Assembly (NCBI RefSeq): GCF_014207985.1 | Contig: NZ_JACHMI010000001.1 | Span: 7,485,001 to 7,549,000 of the forward strand | Source: Nonomuraea rubra | GTDB taxonomy: Bacteria > Actinomycetota > Actinomycetes > Streptosporangiales > Streptosporangiaceae | Length of the DNA: 64,000 bases | Direction of reading: 5' to 3' | Shown: piece by piece, positions 52,084 through 63,940 of the stretch | How the letters are laid out: each line of letters opens with the position of its first letter | How positions within the stretch are numbered: the first letter of the stretch is position 1 | The notes under the pieces: generated by a model | The model's database searches: none | What the model saw: only the letters and a program-made list of their open reading frames with translations | What the model was told of the DNA's origin: nothing | Position numbers and translations under genes: made by a program

Positions 52084-52938
52084 TCACGCCTTCGTGGCGC
52101 CGGCCGTGAGCCCGGTGATCAGATGCCGCTGGACCAGCAGGAACACCACGCCCGCCGGGATGGCGATGAGCACCGCCGAGGCCGTCATCAACCCCCAGTC
52201 GGACCAGTGCTGGCCGATGAACTGCTGCAGCCCCACGCCCAGCGTGCGCTTGTCCTCCTGCGACATGAACACCGTGGCGTATCCGACCTCGCCCCAGGCG
52301 GTCATGAAGCAGTAGAACGCGGTCACCGCGATGCCGGGCCGCGACAGCGGCAGCACCACCCGCCAGAACGTGCCGAACGGCGTCAGCCCGTCGACCATCC
52401 CCGCCTGGTCGATCTCGATCGGCACGGTGTCGAAGTAGCTCTTCATCATCCAGGCGCAGAACGGCACCGCGATCGTCATGTACGCGATCACCAGGCCGGG
52501 GATCTGGTTCAGCAGCCCGAGCCCGGCCATCAGGTTGTACAGCGGCACGATGAGGATGGCCACCGGGAACATCTGGGTGACCAGCAGCAGCCACATCACC
52601 GACCGGTGCCCGGGGAAGCGGAACCGGCTGACCGCGTACCCGGTGGTGGCCGCCAGGAACACGCCCAGCACCATGGTCAGCCCGGCCGTCAGCACGCTGT
52701 TGAGCAGCCACCGCGGGAACTCGGTCTCCGTCAGCACGCGCGTGTAGTTGTCCAGCGAGGAGTCGTTGAAGAACTGCAGCTCCGTCGACAGCCAGCTGTC
52801 GCGCGGCTTGAGCGAGGTCAGCACCAGCCAGACGACGGGGAACAGGGAGACGGCGACGGCCAGCAGCAGCCCGGCGTGCAGGCCGATCGAGGCCAGCGGG
52901 CCGCGCTCGCCCCGCCCGCGCGTACGGGTGCTCACCAT
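52084..52938 (-). CDS. malG: Maltodextrin-type ABC transporter permease (MalG)
   Basis: This is a 284-residue CUT1 permease with six helices and the EAA loop QAGMVDGLTPFGTFWRVVLPLS, ending QRHLITGLTAGATKA. AAGGAG lies 4 bases before the ATG, which overlaps the MalF stop by 7 bases. Third gene of malE-F-G order, next to a divergently transcribed pullulanase gene, which supports a maltose/maltodextrin substrate. No ATPase gene is in the operon, so a shared MsiK-type ATPase is expected. Confidence 0.88.
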   Translation of the reverse strand: MVSTRTRGRGERGPLASIGLHAGLLLAVAVSLFPVVWLVLTSLKPRDSWLSTELQFFNDSSLDNYTRVLTETEFPRWLLNSVLTAGLTMVLGVFLAATTGYAVSRFRFPGHRSVMWLLLVTQMFPVAILIVPLYNLMAGLGLLNQIPGLVIAYMTIAVPFCAWMMKSYFDTVPIEIDQAGMVDGLTPFGTFWRVVLPLSRPGIAVTAFYCFMTAWGEVGYATVFMSQEDKRTLGVGLQQFIGQHWSDWGLMTASAVLIAIPAGVVFLLVQRHLITGLTAGATKA

Positions 52939-53921
52939 GGATCTCCTTGACTGCGCAGGGTACGGCGGTAGCCGACGGCCAGCACGACCAGCATGGCCAG
53001 GATGATCACTCCCCAGGCCGCCGAGCCGGAGTAGTTGCGGATCCCGGTGAACGCCTCGCGGAAGGCGTAGGTGACCAGGATCTCCGTCTCGCTGCCCGGC
53101 CCGCCCCGCGTGACCAGGAAGATGATGGGGAACATGTTGAACGTCCAGATCGTGCCCAGCAGCACGACCGTGCTGGACACCTGGCGCAGCCCGGGCAGCG
53201 TGATCGCCGTGAACCGCTGCCAGGCGCCCGCCCCGTCCACCTCGGCCGCCTCGTACAGCTCTGCCGGGATCGACTGCAGCCCGCCGAGCAGGGCGACCAT
53301 CATGAACGGCACGCCGATCCACACGTTCACGGCGATCACCGCGATCTTCGCCGTGGTCGGGTCGTCCAGCCAGCCCACGCCGCCCAGCCCGGCCAGCCTG
53401 AGGAAGCCGTTGATCACGCCGTAGTCGCTGTTGTAGAGGTAGCGCCAGATGAAGGCGGCCACGAACGCGGGCACGGCCCACGGCAGGATCAGCAGCACCC
53501 GGTAGACCGAGCGGAAGCGCAGGCGGCGGTTGAGCATCACGGCCAGACCGAGGCCGATGCCGTAGTGCAGGGCGACGCAGACCGCCGTCCAGACCACGGT
53601 CCACAGCAGCTTGTCCCAGAACACGCCGCTGGTCAGGATCCGCGCGTAGTTCTCCAGGCCGACGAACTCGTAGGAGGCGGGGATGACGTTCACGCCGATG
53701 GTGCGGCCGATGTTGGCCTCGGTGGCGTCCGTCAGCGAGAGGTAGACGCCGCGGGCCAGCGGCCAGCCGATCAACACCAGCATCACCGCGAGCACGGGGG
53801 TGACCATCGCCCACGCGTACCAGTGGTTGCCGAACGAGCGCCGCAGCGGCCCGGGTCGTTCGCGGCGACGGCCGCGGGCGGACTCGCCCGCGGCCGTCAC
53901 CCTACGGGTGGAGACCGTCAC
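52932..53921 (-). CDS. malF: Maltodextrin-type ABC transporter permease (MalF)
   Basis: This is a 329-residue CUT1 permease with an Arg-rich cytoplasmic N-terminus (ESARGRRRERPGPLRR), six helices and the EAA loop YEAAEVDGAGAWQRFTAITLPGL. NMFPIIFLVTRGGPGSETEIL is the family segment preceding the last helices. It begins 3 bases after the binding-protein stop and overlaps malG, so all three are one transcript. Confidence 0.9.
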   Translation of the reverse strand: MTVSTRRVTAAGESARGRRRERPGPLRRSFGNHWYAWAMVTPVLAVMLVLIGWPLARGVYLSLTDATEANIGRTIGVNVIPASYEFVGLENYARILTSGVFWDKLLWTVVWTAVCVALHYGIGLGLAVMLNRRLRFRSVYRVLLILPWAVPAFVAAFIWRYLYNSDYGVINGFLRLAGLGGVGWLDDPTTAKIAVIAVNVWIGVPFMMVALLGGLQSIPAELYEAAEVDGAGAWQRFTAITLPGLRQVSSTVVLLGTIWTFNMFPIIFLVTRGGPGSETEILVTYAFREAFTGIRNYSGSAAWGVIILAMLVVLAVGYRRTLRSQGDPW

Positions 53922-53924
53922 CGG

Positions 53925-55214
53925 TCAGCTCCAGTCCTTCATGATCCCGCGGTACTGCTCGTCGACCGCCTTGAGCATGTCCGCGGGCCCCGACTTGCCG
54001 CCGACCAGCGACTGGTAGCCCTCCAGCAGCGGCTGGAAGAGCTGCCCGCCCTCGGGGATCCAGGGGCGCGGCACCGCGGTGTCCATGATCGGCTTGAACA
54101 CCGCGACGTCCGCGTTGCCCTGCACGTCGGGGTTGCTGTAGGCGGAGGTGCGGGTGGGCAGCAGGCTGATCTCCTTGGCGATCTTGGCCTGCGCCTCGGC
54201 CGTGGTCATGAACCGGACGAACTCGTAGGCGGCCGGGATGTTCTTGGAGCCGGCGTAGATGGCCAGGTTCCAGCCGCCCGTGGGGGCCGCCGCCTTGACC
54301 GAGCCGGCCGGGACCGGCGCGATGCCCAGGTTCTCCTTGTCCTGGAACTCCTTGCCCTGGTAGATCTCCGACAGCGCCCACGGCCCGTTGTAGATCATGG
54401 CCGCCTTGCCCTCCTTGAGCGCGGTCATGGCGTTGGCGTAGCTCTCGGTGGTGGCGGGCTTGGGCGCGGCGCCCGAGCTGATCAGGTCGGCCACGGTCTC
54501 CATGGCCTTCACGTTCGCCGGGGAGTTGACCACGATCTTCTTGTTGGCCACGTCGAGCAGGTCGCCGCCCTCGCCGTACATGAAGGGCAGCAGGAAGTAG
54601 GAGTCGACGTTCAGTGCCAGGCCGGCGGCGCCGGTCTTGGCCTTGACGTCGAGCGCGGTCTGCTTCAGCTCGGCGATGGTCTTCGGCGGCTCCTCGTGCC
54701 CGGCCTCCTTCAGCAGCCGCTTGTTGTAGATCAGCGCGAGCGTGTCGGTGACCTGCGGCACGGCGTACGTCTTGCCGTTGAACTTCGTGCTGCTCAGCGG
54801 GCCTGGCAGGAAGTCGTCAGGCTGGTCCACCGCGCGGGTGCCGTCCAGGGGCTGCAGGTAGCCCAGCGACGCGAACTGCGACGTCCACGCCACCTCCGAC
54901 CTGATCACGTCGGGCGCGCCGGTCCCGGCCTGGGCGGCCGTCTGGAACTGGTTCTGCGCCTGGTCCGAGGGCACGTTCACATAGTTGACCTTGACCTGCG
55001 GATACTTCGCCTGGAACTCCTTGATCAACGCCTGGAACGTCGGCCCCTCGCTGTCGGGGCGCGTCGTGTCCCACCACGTCACCTCGCCGCTCACCTTCGA
55101 CGGGTCGGAGACCTGGGCAGGCGGAGCGGCGGTCTCACCACCGCCGCCACCACAGGCGGAAACCGTCAGAACGAGTGCCGCAACGGCCGCCGCGGACGGT
55201 AAGAGTCGTCGCAT
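53925..55214 (-). CDS. malE: Maltose/maltodextrin ABC transporter binding lipoprotein (MalE)
   Basis: This is a 429-residue family-1 solute-binding lipoprotein with lipobox LTVSAC. The mature part begins GEVTWWDTTRPDSEGPTFQALI and shows the family regions AVPQVTDTLALIYNKRLL, ALKEGKAAMIYNGPWALSEI and YEFVRFMTTAEAQAKIA. A GGAGAAGGA ribosome site directly precedes the ATG. It faces the pullulanase gene across a 374-base spacer that contains CTTGC repeats of the type recognised by MalR-like repressors. Maltodextrins released by a pullulanase are the likely ligands. Confidence 0.88.
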   Translation of the reverse strand: MRRLLPSAAAVAALVLTVSACGGGGGETAAPPAQVSDPSKVSGEVTWWDTTRPDSEGPTFQALIKEFQAKYPQVKVNYVNVPSDQAQNQFQTAAQAGTGAPDVIRSEVAWTSQFASLGYLQPLDGTRAVDQPDDFLPGPLSSTKFNGKTYAVPQVTDTLALIYNKRLLKEAGHEEPPKTIAELKQTALDVKAKTGAAGLALNVDSYFLLPFMYGEGGDLLDVANKKIVVNSPANVKAMETVADLISSGAAPKPATTESYANAMTALKEGKAAMIYNGPWALSEIYQGKEFQDKENLGIAPVPAGSVKAAAPTGGWNLAIYAGSKNIPAAYEFVRFMTTAEAQAKIAKEISLLPTRTSAYSNPDVQGNADVAVFKPIMDTAVPRPWIPEGGQLFQPLLEGYQSLVGGKSGPADMLKAVDEQYRGIMKDWS

Positions 55215-55292
55215 GTCCTTCTCCTCACAGCTCGGTCGGAGGTCGGAGTAAGCCGGAGGTTACGCCGCCGTGACGCCGATCTCCAGATGGTG

Positions 55293-55311
55293 ACGCAAGG
55301 ATTCTGCAAGT
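55293..55311 (-). promoter_or_regulatory. Direct CTTGC repeats upstream of malE, possible MalR-type operator
   Basis: On the minus strand ACTTGCAG (55311-55304) and CCTTGCGT (55300-55293) place two CTTGC cores 11 bases apart, on the same helix face, about 80 to 100 bases upstream of malE. CTTGCAG-type repeats are known in operators of the streptomycete maltose regulator MalR/Reg1. No malR gene is in the window. Confidence 0.35.
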
Positions 55312-55457
55312 TGTTACATGTTGCCTTCCAAGCCGGGATCCCCGCGTCCACCGGCGTTTCCGCTGGTGATGACCTTGGGGTCAGAGGTCGCTCTCCATGG
55401 TGAACCTCTCGAAGCCCCGCGTCAGCTCGCGCGTCCGCGACGGTGGAGTTTGCCTCA

Positions 55458-55476
55458 TTTCAGTAATTTCCTGAAA
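55458..55476. promoter_or_regulatory. Inverted repeat TTTCAG-N7-CTGAAA in the malE-pullulanase spacer
   Basis: A 6-base perfect inverted repeat with a 7-base AT-rich centre lies in the gene-free spacer (55215-55588), about 110 bases before the pullulanase frame. The surrounding DNA is clearly more AT-rich than average, as expected for a regulatory region. The ligand is unknown. Confidence 0.3.
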
Positions 55477-55588
55477 GCATTGCAAAGATCGGGCGGGATG
55501 AGTATTTCCGGGCAACACCCTCGAAAACCTGTGGAGGCCGTGGTGGTCTGGCCGTTATCCCCGGCGCGGCACCGCCGACGACGGCCGC

Positions 55589-59041
<3,453 letters not shown>

Positions 59042-59171
59042 GTGTGACGCGGGCGGGTAGGGGGAACGCTCATCAAGAACACCCCGCATCACTGGCATTG
59101 AGCCGCACTCCGGCGCAGACTGGATGAACGGCGCTGGAGCGACGGCGATCGCGTGGAGCAGTGGAGCACCC

Positions 59172-59843
59172 GTGGACAATCACCTTGATCACATGCCGGT
59201 CCTTTCCCGCGGCAGGCATCGCAACCCGAAGCGCGGCGCCTGCTTCATGGAGCTGGCCTCCTACCTGGCCGGGGAGCGCTGGAGCGACCATCCGGCCTGC
59301 ACGCACCCGCTGCTGGCCGCGCTCGCCCGCCTGGTGAACGACAACACCAGCGACGAGAGCCGGGCCAAGCTCGTCCGGCTGGTGCCCTCCATCATCGGCC
59401 TGGCCAGCGACGACCTGCGCGTGGACGCGCACATCGCGCTACGCTGCGCCACCACCGCCCTGCCGGTGGCGGCGGCCGAGCGGCAGCTCGCGCTCGCGGT
59501 CTCGGTGCTGGCGGCGGAGGAGATGCTGGCCCGCCTCGACGGCGCCCCTTCGGGGCGGATGAGCGAGCGCAGCCGGCGCGCGATGGAGGAGGTGCCGCAC
59601 GCGGCCGAGCAGGCCAGGCGCTTCAGCCGGGCCGCCCGGATCACGGAGAAGGGCTTCCGCCGGTACGCGGCGCCGAACGCGGTGCAGCTGGCGGTGGTGG
59701 GGATCGTGCAGGCGTGCATCGCCGATCCGGACGCGCTGCTGCGTACGCTGCTGGAGGAGACGATCGCGGAGTGCGACGCGCTGATCCACGGCACGCCGCA
59801 GCCCGCCGACGCCCCGGCCGTCACGGCCCCGGCACACGCCTGA
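59172..59843 (+). CDS. Conserved actinobacterial hypothetical protein
   Basis: This is a 223-residue mostly helical protein without signal peptide or membrane helix. I recognise it only as an actinobacterial hypothetical. Features are a basic N-terminus (LSRGRHRNPKRGACFMELASYLAGERWSDHP), with a conserved-looking HPLLAALARLVND segment, and a helix-rich C-terminal half (AEQARRFSRAARITEKGFRRYAAPNAVQLA). GGAG lies 5 bases before GTG 59172. It stands alone between the pullulanase gene and a nuclease remnant. Confidence 0.7.
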   Translation: MDNHLDHMPVLSRGRHRNPKRGACFMELASYLAGERWSDHPACTHPLLAALARLVNDNTSDESRAKLVRLVPSIIGLASDDLRVDAHIALRCATTALPVAAAERQLALAVSVLAAEEMLARLDGAPSGRMSERSRRAMEEVPHAAEQARRFSRAARITEKGFRRYAAPNAVQLAVVGIVQACIADPDALLRTLLEETIAECDALIHGTPQPADAPAVTAPAHA

Positions 59844-59862
59844 CCTCCCGGACCGCCGCTGC

Positions 59863-60060
59863 TCAGGATCTGCGGCGGCGGCCGGTCAGGATCGCGGGGT
59901 CGAAGGAGACCGGGAACGGCTGGGTCAAGGTGAGGGTTTCGCCCGCCTTGGCTGCGGTGGCCAGCTCGTAACGACCCTCGTGCAGGCGGAACACCTCGGC
60001 CCCGGGAGCTCCGTCGCCCTCGATCTCCACGCGGATGACGGTGGGGATGCCGGCTGCGGG
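59863..60060 (-). pseudogene. C-terminal remnant of a Uma2-family (DUF820) endonuclease-like gene
   Basis: The minus strand encodes GIPTVIRVEIEGDGAPGAEV, FRLHEGRYELATAAKAGETL and TLTQPFPVSFDPAIL before a TGA at 59863-59865. This is the typical end of Uma2 proteins (the AGIPxYWRVE strand, a GGRY turn and the PFPxxxD close). No start codon is available: upstream the frame loses similarity and meets a stop near 60130, and the catalytic N-terminal two thirds are absent. It is therefore a decayed copy. Uma2 genes are abundant and mobile in filamentous actinobacteria. Confidence 0.65.
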
Positions 60061-60191
60061 CCTCGCACGCCATGACCCCTCACGGCCATACGCGTTCGCG
60101 TGATCACATCGAGTGACGCGACGACATTACCATCGCTTGAACCCCGAGCTACTACTCAAAGCGAACACATATTCACACACCGCAACCCATT

Positions 60192-60210
60192 GCAGGTCAG
60201 GCAAGCCTTT
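60192..60210. promoter_or_regulatory. Candidate DtxR/IdeR iron box upstream of the VIT/CCC1 gene
   Basis: The 19-base site GCAGGTCAGGCAAGCCTTT aligns with the DtxR/IdeR consensus TTAGGTTAGGCTAACCTAA at about 12 of 19 positions, including the central AGGC-AA-CCT core, and contains the inverted repeat AGGC-AA-GCCT. It lies 69 to 87 bases upstream of a metal-storage-type transporter, a sensible target for iron control. Confidence 0.4.
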
Positions 60211-60278
60211 CCTTCGTTGCGAACCTCTGTTCGGATATGCCAAATTTGAAGAGAGAGATCCGTAATTTGGAGGATTTG

Positions 60279-61001
60279 ATGACCATCGAGCTTGTCCGCC
60301 CGGAATCCCCAGAACAGCACCACAGCCACCGCGACGTCACCGGCGGCTGGCTGCGGCCGGCGGTGTTCGGCGCGATGGACGGGCTGGTCTCCAACTTCGC
60401 GCTGATCGCCGGGGTCGTCGGCGCGGCAGGGGCGGGCCAGGGTGCGGTGCTGGCCGGGTTCGCCGGGTTGATCGCCGGGGCATGCTCGATGGCCGCCGGT
60501 GAGTACACCTCCGTGAAGTCGCAGACCGAGCTGATGCGCGCCGAGATCGCCGTCGAGCGGCGGGAGCTGGCCAGGAACCCCGTGGGCGAGCAGGCCGAGC
60601 TGGCGGCGCTCTACCGGTCTCGCGGGCTGGACGCCGAGCTGGCCGAGCGGGTGGCCGCGGGGTTGTCGGCCGATCCGGAGCAGGCGTTGCGGGTGCACGT
60701 GCGCGAGGAGCTCGGCGTGGACGTCGACGACCTGCCCTCCCCGTACGTGGCCGCCGCGTCGTCGTTCGGCGCGTTCGCCGCCGGGGCGCTGGTGCCGCTG
60801 GTGCCGTTCCTGTTCGGGGCGTCCGGGCTGATGGTGGCGCTGGTGCTGAGCGTGGTGGCGTTGTTCGGGTTCGGGGCCGCCGTGGCGGTGATGACGGCGC
60901 GGCCGTGGTGGCTGGGCGGGCTGCGCCAGCTCGCCCTGGGCGTGGGGGCGGCCACCGTCACGTTCGGGCTGGGGCACCTGCTCGGCGTCACCGTCTCCTA
61001 G
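60279..61001 (+). CDS. VIT1/CCC1-family Fe2+/Mn2+ transporter
   Basis: This is a 240-residue member of the vacuolar iron transporter family. Landmarks are VFGAMDGLVSNFALIAGVVGAA (helix 1), GLIAGACSMAAGEYTSVKSQTEL (helix 2 with the substrate Met/Glu residues), a cytoplasmic metal-binding insert of charged helices (ELMRAEIAVERRELARNP and VREELGVDVDDLPSP), and three C-terminal helices. GGAGG sits 5 bases before ATG 60279; an upstream in-frame ATG lacks a ribosome site. It probably exports or sequesters excess ferrous iron or manganese. An iron-box-like site lies upstream. Confidence 0.9.
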   Translation: MTIELVRPESPEQHHSHRDVTGGWLRPAVFGAMDGLVSNFALIAGVVGAAGAGQGAVLAGFAGLIAGACSMAAGEYTSVKSQTELMRAEIAVERRELARNPVGEQAELAALYRSRGLDAELAERVAAGLSADPEQALRVHVREELGVDVDDLPSPYVAAASSFGAFAAGALVPLVPFLFGASGLMVALVLSVVALFGFGAAVAVMTARPWWLGGLRQLALGVGAATVTFGLGHLLGVTVS

Positions 61002-61616
61002 TCACGGGCGGGTGAACGCCAGCAGGACGCCGAAGCAGATGAGGACGACACCCGCCAGGCCGTCCACCACCCTGCGGACGATCGGTACGGCGAACACCTC
61101 ATGGAGGAGGCCCACGAGGTTCGCCACCAGCAGGAACCACGCGACCGTGCCCGCCAGCGCCACCACGCCGAGCGCCGGCGCATCGGCTCCGCCGCCGAGG
61201 AACTGCGGCACGAGGGCCGCGTAGAACAGCGCCGCCATCGGGTTGAGCACGGTCGCCAGGAGCCCCTCGGTGAACGCCGCCCACGAGCCGCGCCGCCCGT
61301 CAGGTTCGGGGACGCCCGGCCGCAGGGCCTCGCTCCCGCGCCAGGCCGCCCACAGCGACCTGATCCCGAGGTAGAACAGGTACGCGGCCCCGGCCACCTG
61401 CACCACGGTGAACGAGGTGGCCAAGAGCGCTCCGACGTCGGCGACAGCCACCACCAAGGCGAACGACGCCACCGCGATACCCGCCGCGGCCGCCATGCCG
61501 GGCCCGCGCCCTGAGACAGCCGAGCGGCGCACCACCACCGCGAGGCCCGGGTCGGGCGTCATCACCCCATACAGGACGATTGCACCGAAAGCCGCGACCT
61601 GTGCCATAGCCGTCAT
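61002..61616 (-). CDS. LysE-family translocator (RhtB type)
   Basis: This is a 204-residue exporter with six membrane helices. The family start (FGAIVLYGVMTPDPGLAVVVR) has the conserved PGP/PDPG turn, and ALFYAALVPQFL in the middle is typical. It would export amino acids or related small metabolites. ATG 61616 overlaps the cupin stop as ATGA, favouring this start over ATG 61625. Its end abuts the convergent VIT gene directly. Confidence 0.85.
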   Translation of the reverse strand: MTAMAQVAAFGAIVLYGVMTPDPGLAVVVRRSAVSGRGPGMAAAAGIAVASFALVVAVADVGALLATSFTVVQVAGAAYLFYLGIRSLWAAWRGSEALRPGVPEPDGRRGSWAAFTEGLLATVLNPMAALFYAALVPQFLGGGADAPALGVVALAGTVAWFLLVANLVGLLHEVFAVPIVRRVVDGLAGVVLICFGVLLAFTRP

Positions 61617-62152
61617 TGCCCCCATCTTACGAGCACGCGGCCCTCAGGGATCAACGCCGACCGCTCCCACGTCCAGGTCGGCACCGTGATCACCTCGGCG
61701 TCGCGGTCGAGCGGGATCGGCGTGTCGAGCAGGGCGGAGTGCGGGGTGAGCGGCAGGCCACCGCGCGGGATGACGACGCTCTCCAGGGGCGTGCGCTGGG
61801 CCGGGCCGTCGGGTTCGTCCCGATCGCTGCGGACCCAGGTCGCCTGGCCCGAGAAGGCGGTGAACGCCAGCGCGCCGTGCGGGGCGGCGCTCGAGTGGCG
61901 CAGCGTGCCGGCGGGCAGCCAGCCGTGCTGCCCCGGCAGGTAGGTGATGCCCGAGACGTGCAGCTCGCCCGACAACACCACGAACTCCTCCCCGGCCAGG
62001 TAGTGGCCGCGTTCGGGCCGTACCCAGCCGGGAGGGAAGCGGACGAGGGTGGCCGGGCCGCCCAGCCTCGCCAGCCGTACCGGCAGGTTGGAGCCGGGGA
62101 CCAGGAAGGGATGTCCGGGCAGCTCGGCGTCGTCGAGCAGATCGATGAGCAC
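61613..62152 (-). CDS. Cupin-domain protein (ChrR-like)
   Basis: This is a 179-residue single- or double-cupin protein. The metal-binding pattern is visible as RFPPGWVRPERGHYLAGEEFVVLSGE and LPGQHGWLPAGTLRHSSA, resembling anti-sigma ChrR-type cupins and DUF4437 proteins. No zinc anti-sigma domain is present, so it is more likely a small metabolic or sensor cupin. It is coupled to the LysE exporter gene by a 4-base overlap and may process or sense the exported compound. Confidence 0.78.
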   Translation of the reverse strand: MLIDLLDDAELPGHPFLVPGSNLPVRLARLGGPATLVRFPPGWVRPERGHYLAGEEFVVLSGELHVSGITYLPGQHGWLPAGTLRHSSAAPHGALAFTAFSGQATWVRSDRDEPDGPAQRTPLESVVIPRGGLPLTPHSALLDTPIPLDRDAEVITVPTWTWERSALIPEGRVLVRWGQ

Positions 62153-62159
62153 GGGAGTG

Positions 62160-62504
62160 TCAGCGCCTGCGGCGCCGCTTCTTGAAGATGGTCCGCAGGG
62201 TCAGCAGCAGCACGACCGCCACGAACTGACCTCCGATGACGATGCGGTTGACGTCGACGGCGGGCCGCCACAGGACGTCGCCGTCCTTGAGCACGAACAC
62301 GCCGGCCGGCGAGGCGCCGAAGCCGAAGCCGCCGCCGCTGCCTCCTCCCTCCTCGCCCTTCTCGCTCTTACCCTGGCCCTGGCCTCCGCCGCCCCCTTGG
62401 GCGACCTTGGCGACGGGGATGACGACGACGTCACCGTGCTGGATCGGCTCGCCGAAGACGCGCTTGACGGTCGCGGCGTCCTTCGACTGTTCCACCAGTT
62501 CCAT
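62160..62504 (-). CDS. GerW/YtfJ-family sporulation protein
   Basis: This is a 114-residue protein with the family core VKRVFGEPIQHGDVVVIPVAKV, a Gly-rich loop (GGGGGQGQGKSEKGEEGGGSGGGFGFGA), SPAGVFVLKDGDVLWRPAVDVNRI, and a C-terminal hydrophobic helix ending KKRRRRR. In Bacillus YtfJ/GerW is needed for normal spore germination; actinobacterial copies are common and their role is less clear. GGGGAG lies 9 bases before ATG 62504; ATG 62513 is too close to that site. It supports a sporulating host. Confidence 0.85.
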   Translation of the reverse strand: MELVEQSKDAATVKRVFGEPIQHGDVVVIPVAKVAQGGGGGQGQGKSEKGEEGGGSGGGFGFGASPAGVFVLKDGDVLWRPAVDVNRIVIGGQFVAVVLLLTLRTIFKKRRRRR

Positions 62505-62563
62505 GATGTCCATCTCCCCATCGTCACCCCGCGACGCCGCCCCGTCGACAGGGCGGCCGCCGG

Positions 62564-63940
62564 TCAGTCGAACGTCGTGGAGATCTCGTGCCACCCGCCC
62601 GGCGCGATCTCCGCCGCCGCCACGGGACCCCACGACCCCCGCTCGTACGGCAGCGGCGCCTCGTCCAGGCCGAGCACCGGCTGCACGATCCGCCACGACT
62701 CCTCCACCAGGTCGAACCTGGCGAACCTGCGCGGATCGCCGCTGACCGCGTCGAGCAGGATGCGCTCGTAGGCGGCCTCCATCGGCCCGAGCACCTTGGT
62801 GAAGTCGACGCTGACCGGCACCGGCCGGGCGTGCATCTTGCCCGGCTCCTTGGCCAGCAGGTCGAACGTCACCCCGGCGTCGGGCTGCAGCCGGAACCGG
62901 ATGAGGTTGGGGCTGTCGGGCGCGTCACCGTTGGCGAACATGGTCACCGGCGGCCGGCGCAGCTCGGCGACGACCTCCAGGTCGGTGGTCGGCAGGGCCT
63001 TGCCGGAGCGGATGCACCAGGGCACCCCGGCCCAGCGCCAGTTGTCGATGTAGGCGCGCAGGGCGACGTAGGTCTCCGTGGTGGAGCCGGGGCGCACGCC
63101 GTCGGTGTCGAGGTAGCCGGTGTACTGGCCGCGTACGACGTCGGCGGGGTCGATGGCCTGGACCGCGCGCAGCACCCGCCACTTCTCGTCGAGCTGGGCC
63201 CGGGCGTCGGTGGACGGCGGCGGGTCCATCGCGAGGATGGCCAGGAGCTGCAGCAGGTGGTTCTGCACCACGTCGCGGACGGTGCCGTTGGCGTCGTAGA
63301 AGGCGCCGCGGTCGCGCACGTCGAAGTCCTCGGCCATGGTGATCTGCACGCTGCGGATGAAGGACCGGTTCCAGATGGGCTCCAGCAGCATGTTGGCGAA
63401 CCGGAACACCATCAGGTCCTCGACCGGCTCCTTGCCCAGGAAGTGGTCGACGCGGCGCAGGTGGTCCTCGTCGAAGTGGCGCAGCAGCGCGTTGTTCAGC
63501 TCGCGCGCCGAGCCGAGGTCGTGCCCGAACGGCTTCTCCACCACCAGCCGCGCGTCGCGGTTGAGACCGGCCCCGGCCAGCCCCTCGGCGACGGCGGCGA
63601 ACAGCGCGGGCGGCACCGCCAGGTAGTGCGTGAGGAAGCCCTTGCCCGCGGTCTCCTCGCGCAGCCGCTCGAACGTGGCGGGGTCGCGGTAGTCGCCCGC
63701 CACCAGCCGCAGGTTGCCCGCCAGCTTCTCGAACGCCGCGTCGCGCACGCCGCCGCACGCCTCGCGGGCGTGCTCGCGCAGCCCGTCGAGGTCGAGGTCG
63801 GTCTTGGCCACGCCGATGACCGGCAGGTCGAGCCGGCTGTCCGCCGTCAGGCGGTAGAGCGCGGGCAGCAACATCTTGCGCGCGAGGTCGCCCGTGACGC
63901 CGAACAGGACGAGCGCGCCCGCCTGCTCCATCTCAGGCAC
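62564..63940 (-). CDS. zwf: Glucose-6-phosphate dehydrogenase
   Basis: This is a 458-residue NADP-dependent enzyme of the oxidative pentose phosphate pathway. The nucleotide site is [20 protein letters not shown], the substrate/catalytic motif [15 protein letters not shown], and [11 protein letters not shown] lies between them. Length is slightly below the usual 480-510. GTG 63940 overlaps the upstream partial gene by 8 bases; ATG 63931 is an alternative. It oxidises glucose 6-phosphate to 6-phosphogluconolactone and supplies NADPH. The window holds no second pentose-phosphate gene, though one may lie just beyond the edge. Confidence 0.93.
   Translation of the reverse strand: MPEMEQAGALVLFGVTGDLARKMLLPALYRLTADSRLDLPVIGVAKTDLDLDGLREHAREACGGVRDAAFEKLAGNLRLVAGDYRDPATFERLREETAGKGFLTHYLAVPPALFAAVAEGLAGAGLNRDARLVVEKPFGHDLGSARELNNALLRHFDEDHLRRVDHFLGKEPVEDLMVFRFANMLLEPIWNRSFIRSVQITMAEDFDVRDRGAFYDANGTVRDVVQNHLLQLLAILAMDPPPSTDARAQLDEKWRVLRAVQAIDPADVVRGQYTGYLDTDGVRPGSTTETYVALRAYIDNWRWAGVPWCIRSGKALPTTDLEVVAELRRPPVTMFANGDAPDSPNLIRFRLQPDAGVTFDLLAKEPGKMHARPVPVSVDFTKVLGPMEAAYERILLDAVSGDPRRFARFDLVEESWRIVQPVLGLDEAPLPYERGSWGPVAAAEIAPGGWHEISTTFD

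Noticed and set aside
55397..55474. 25-codon ORF in the malE-pullulanase spacer
   Set aside because: It lacks a ribosome site and ends within the TTTCAG/CTGAAA inverted repeat; more likely non-coding.
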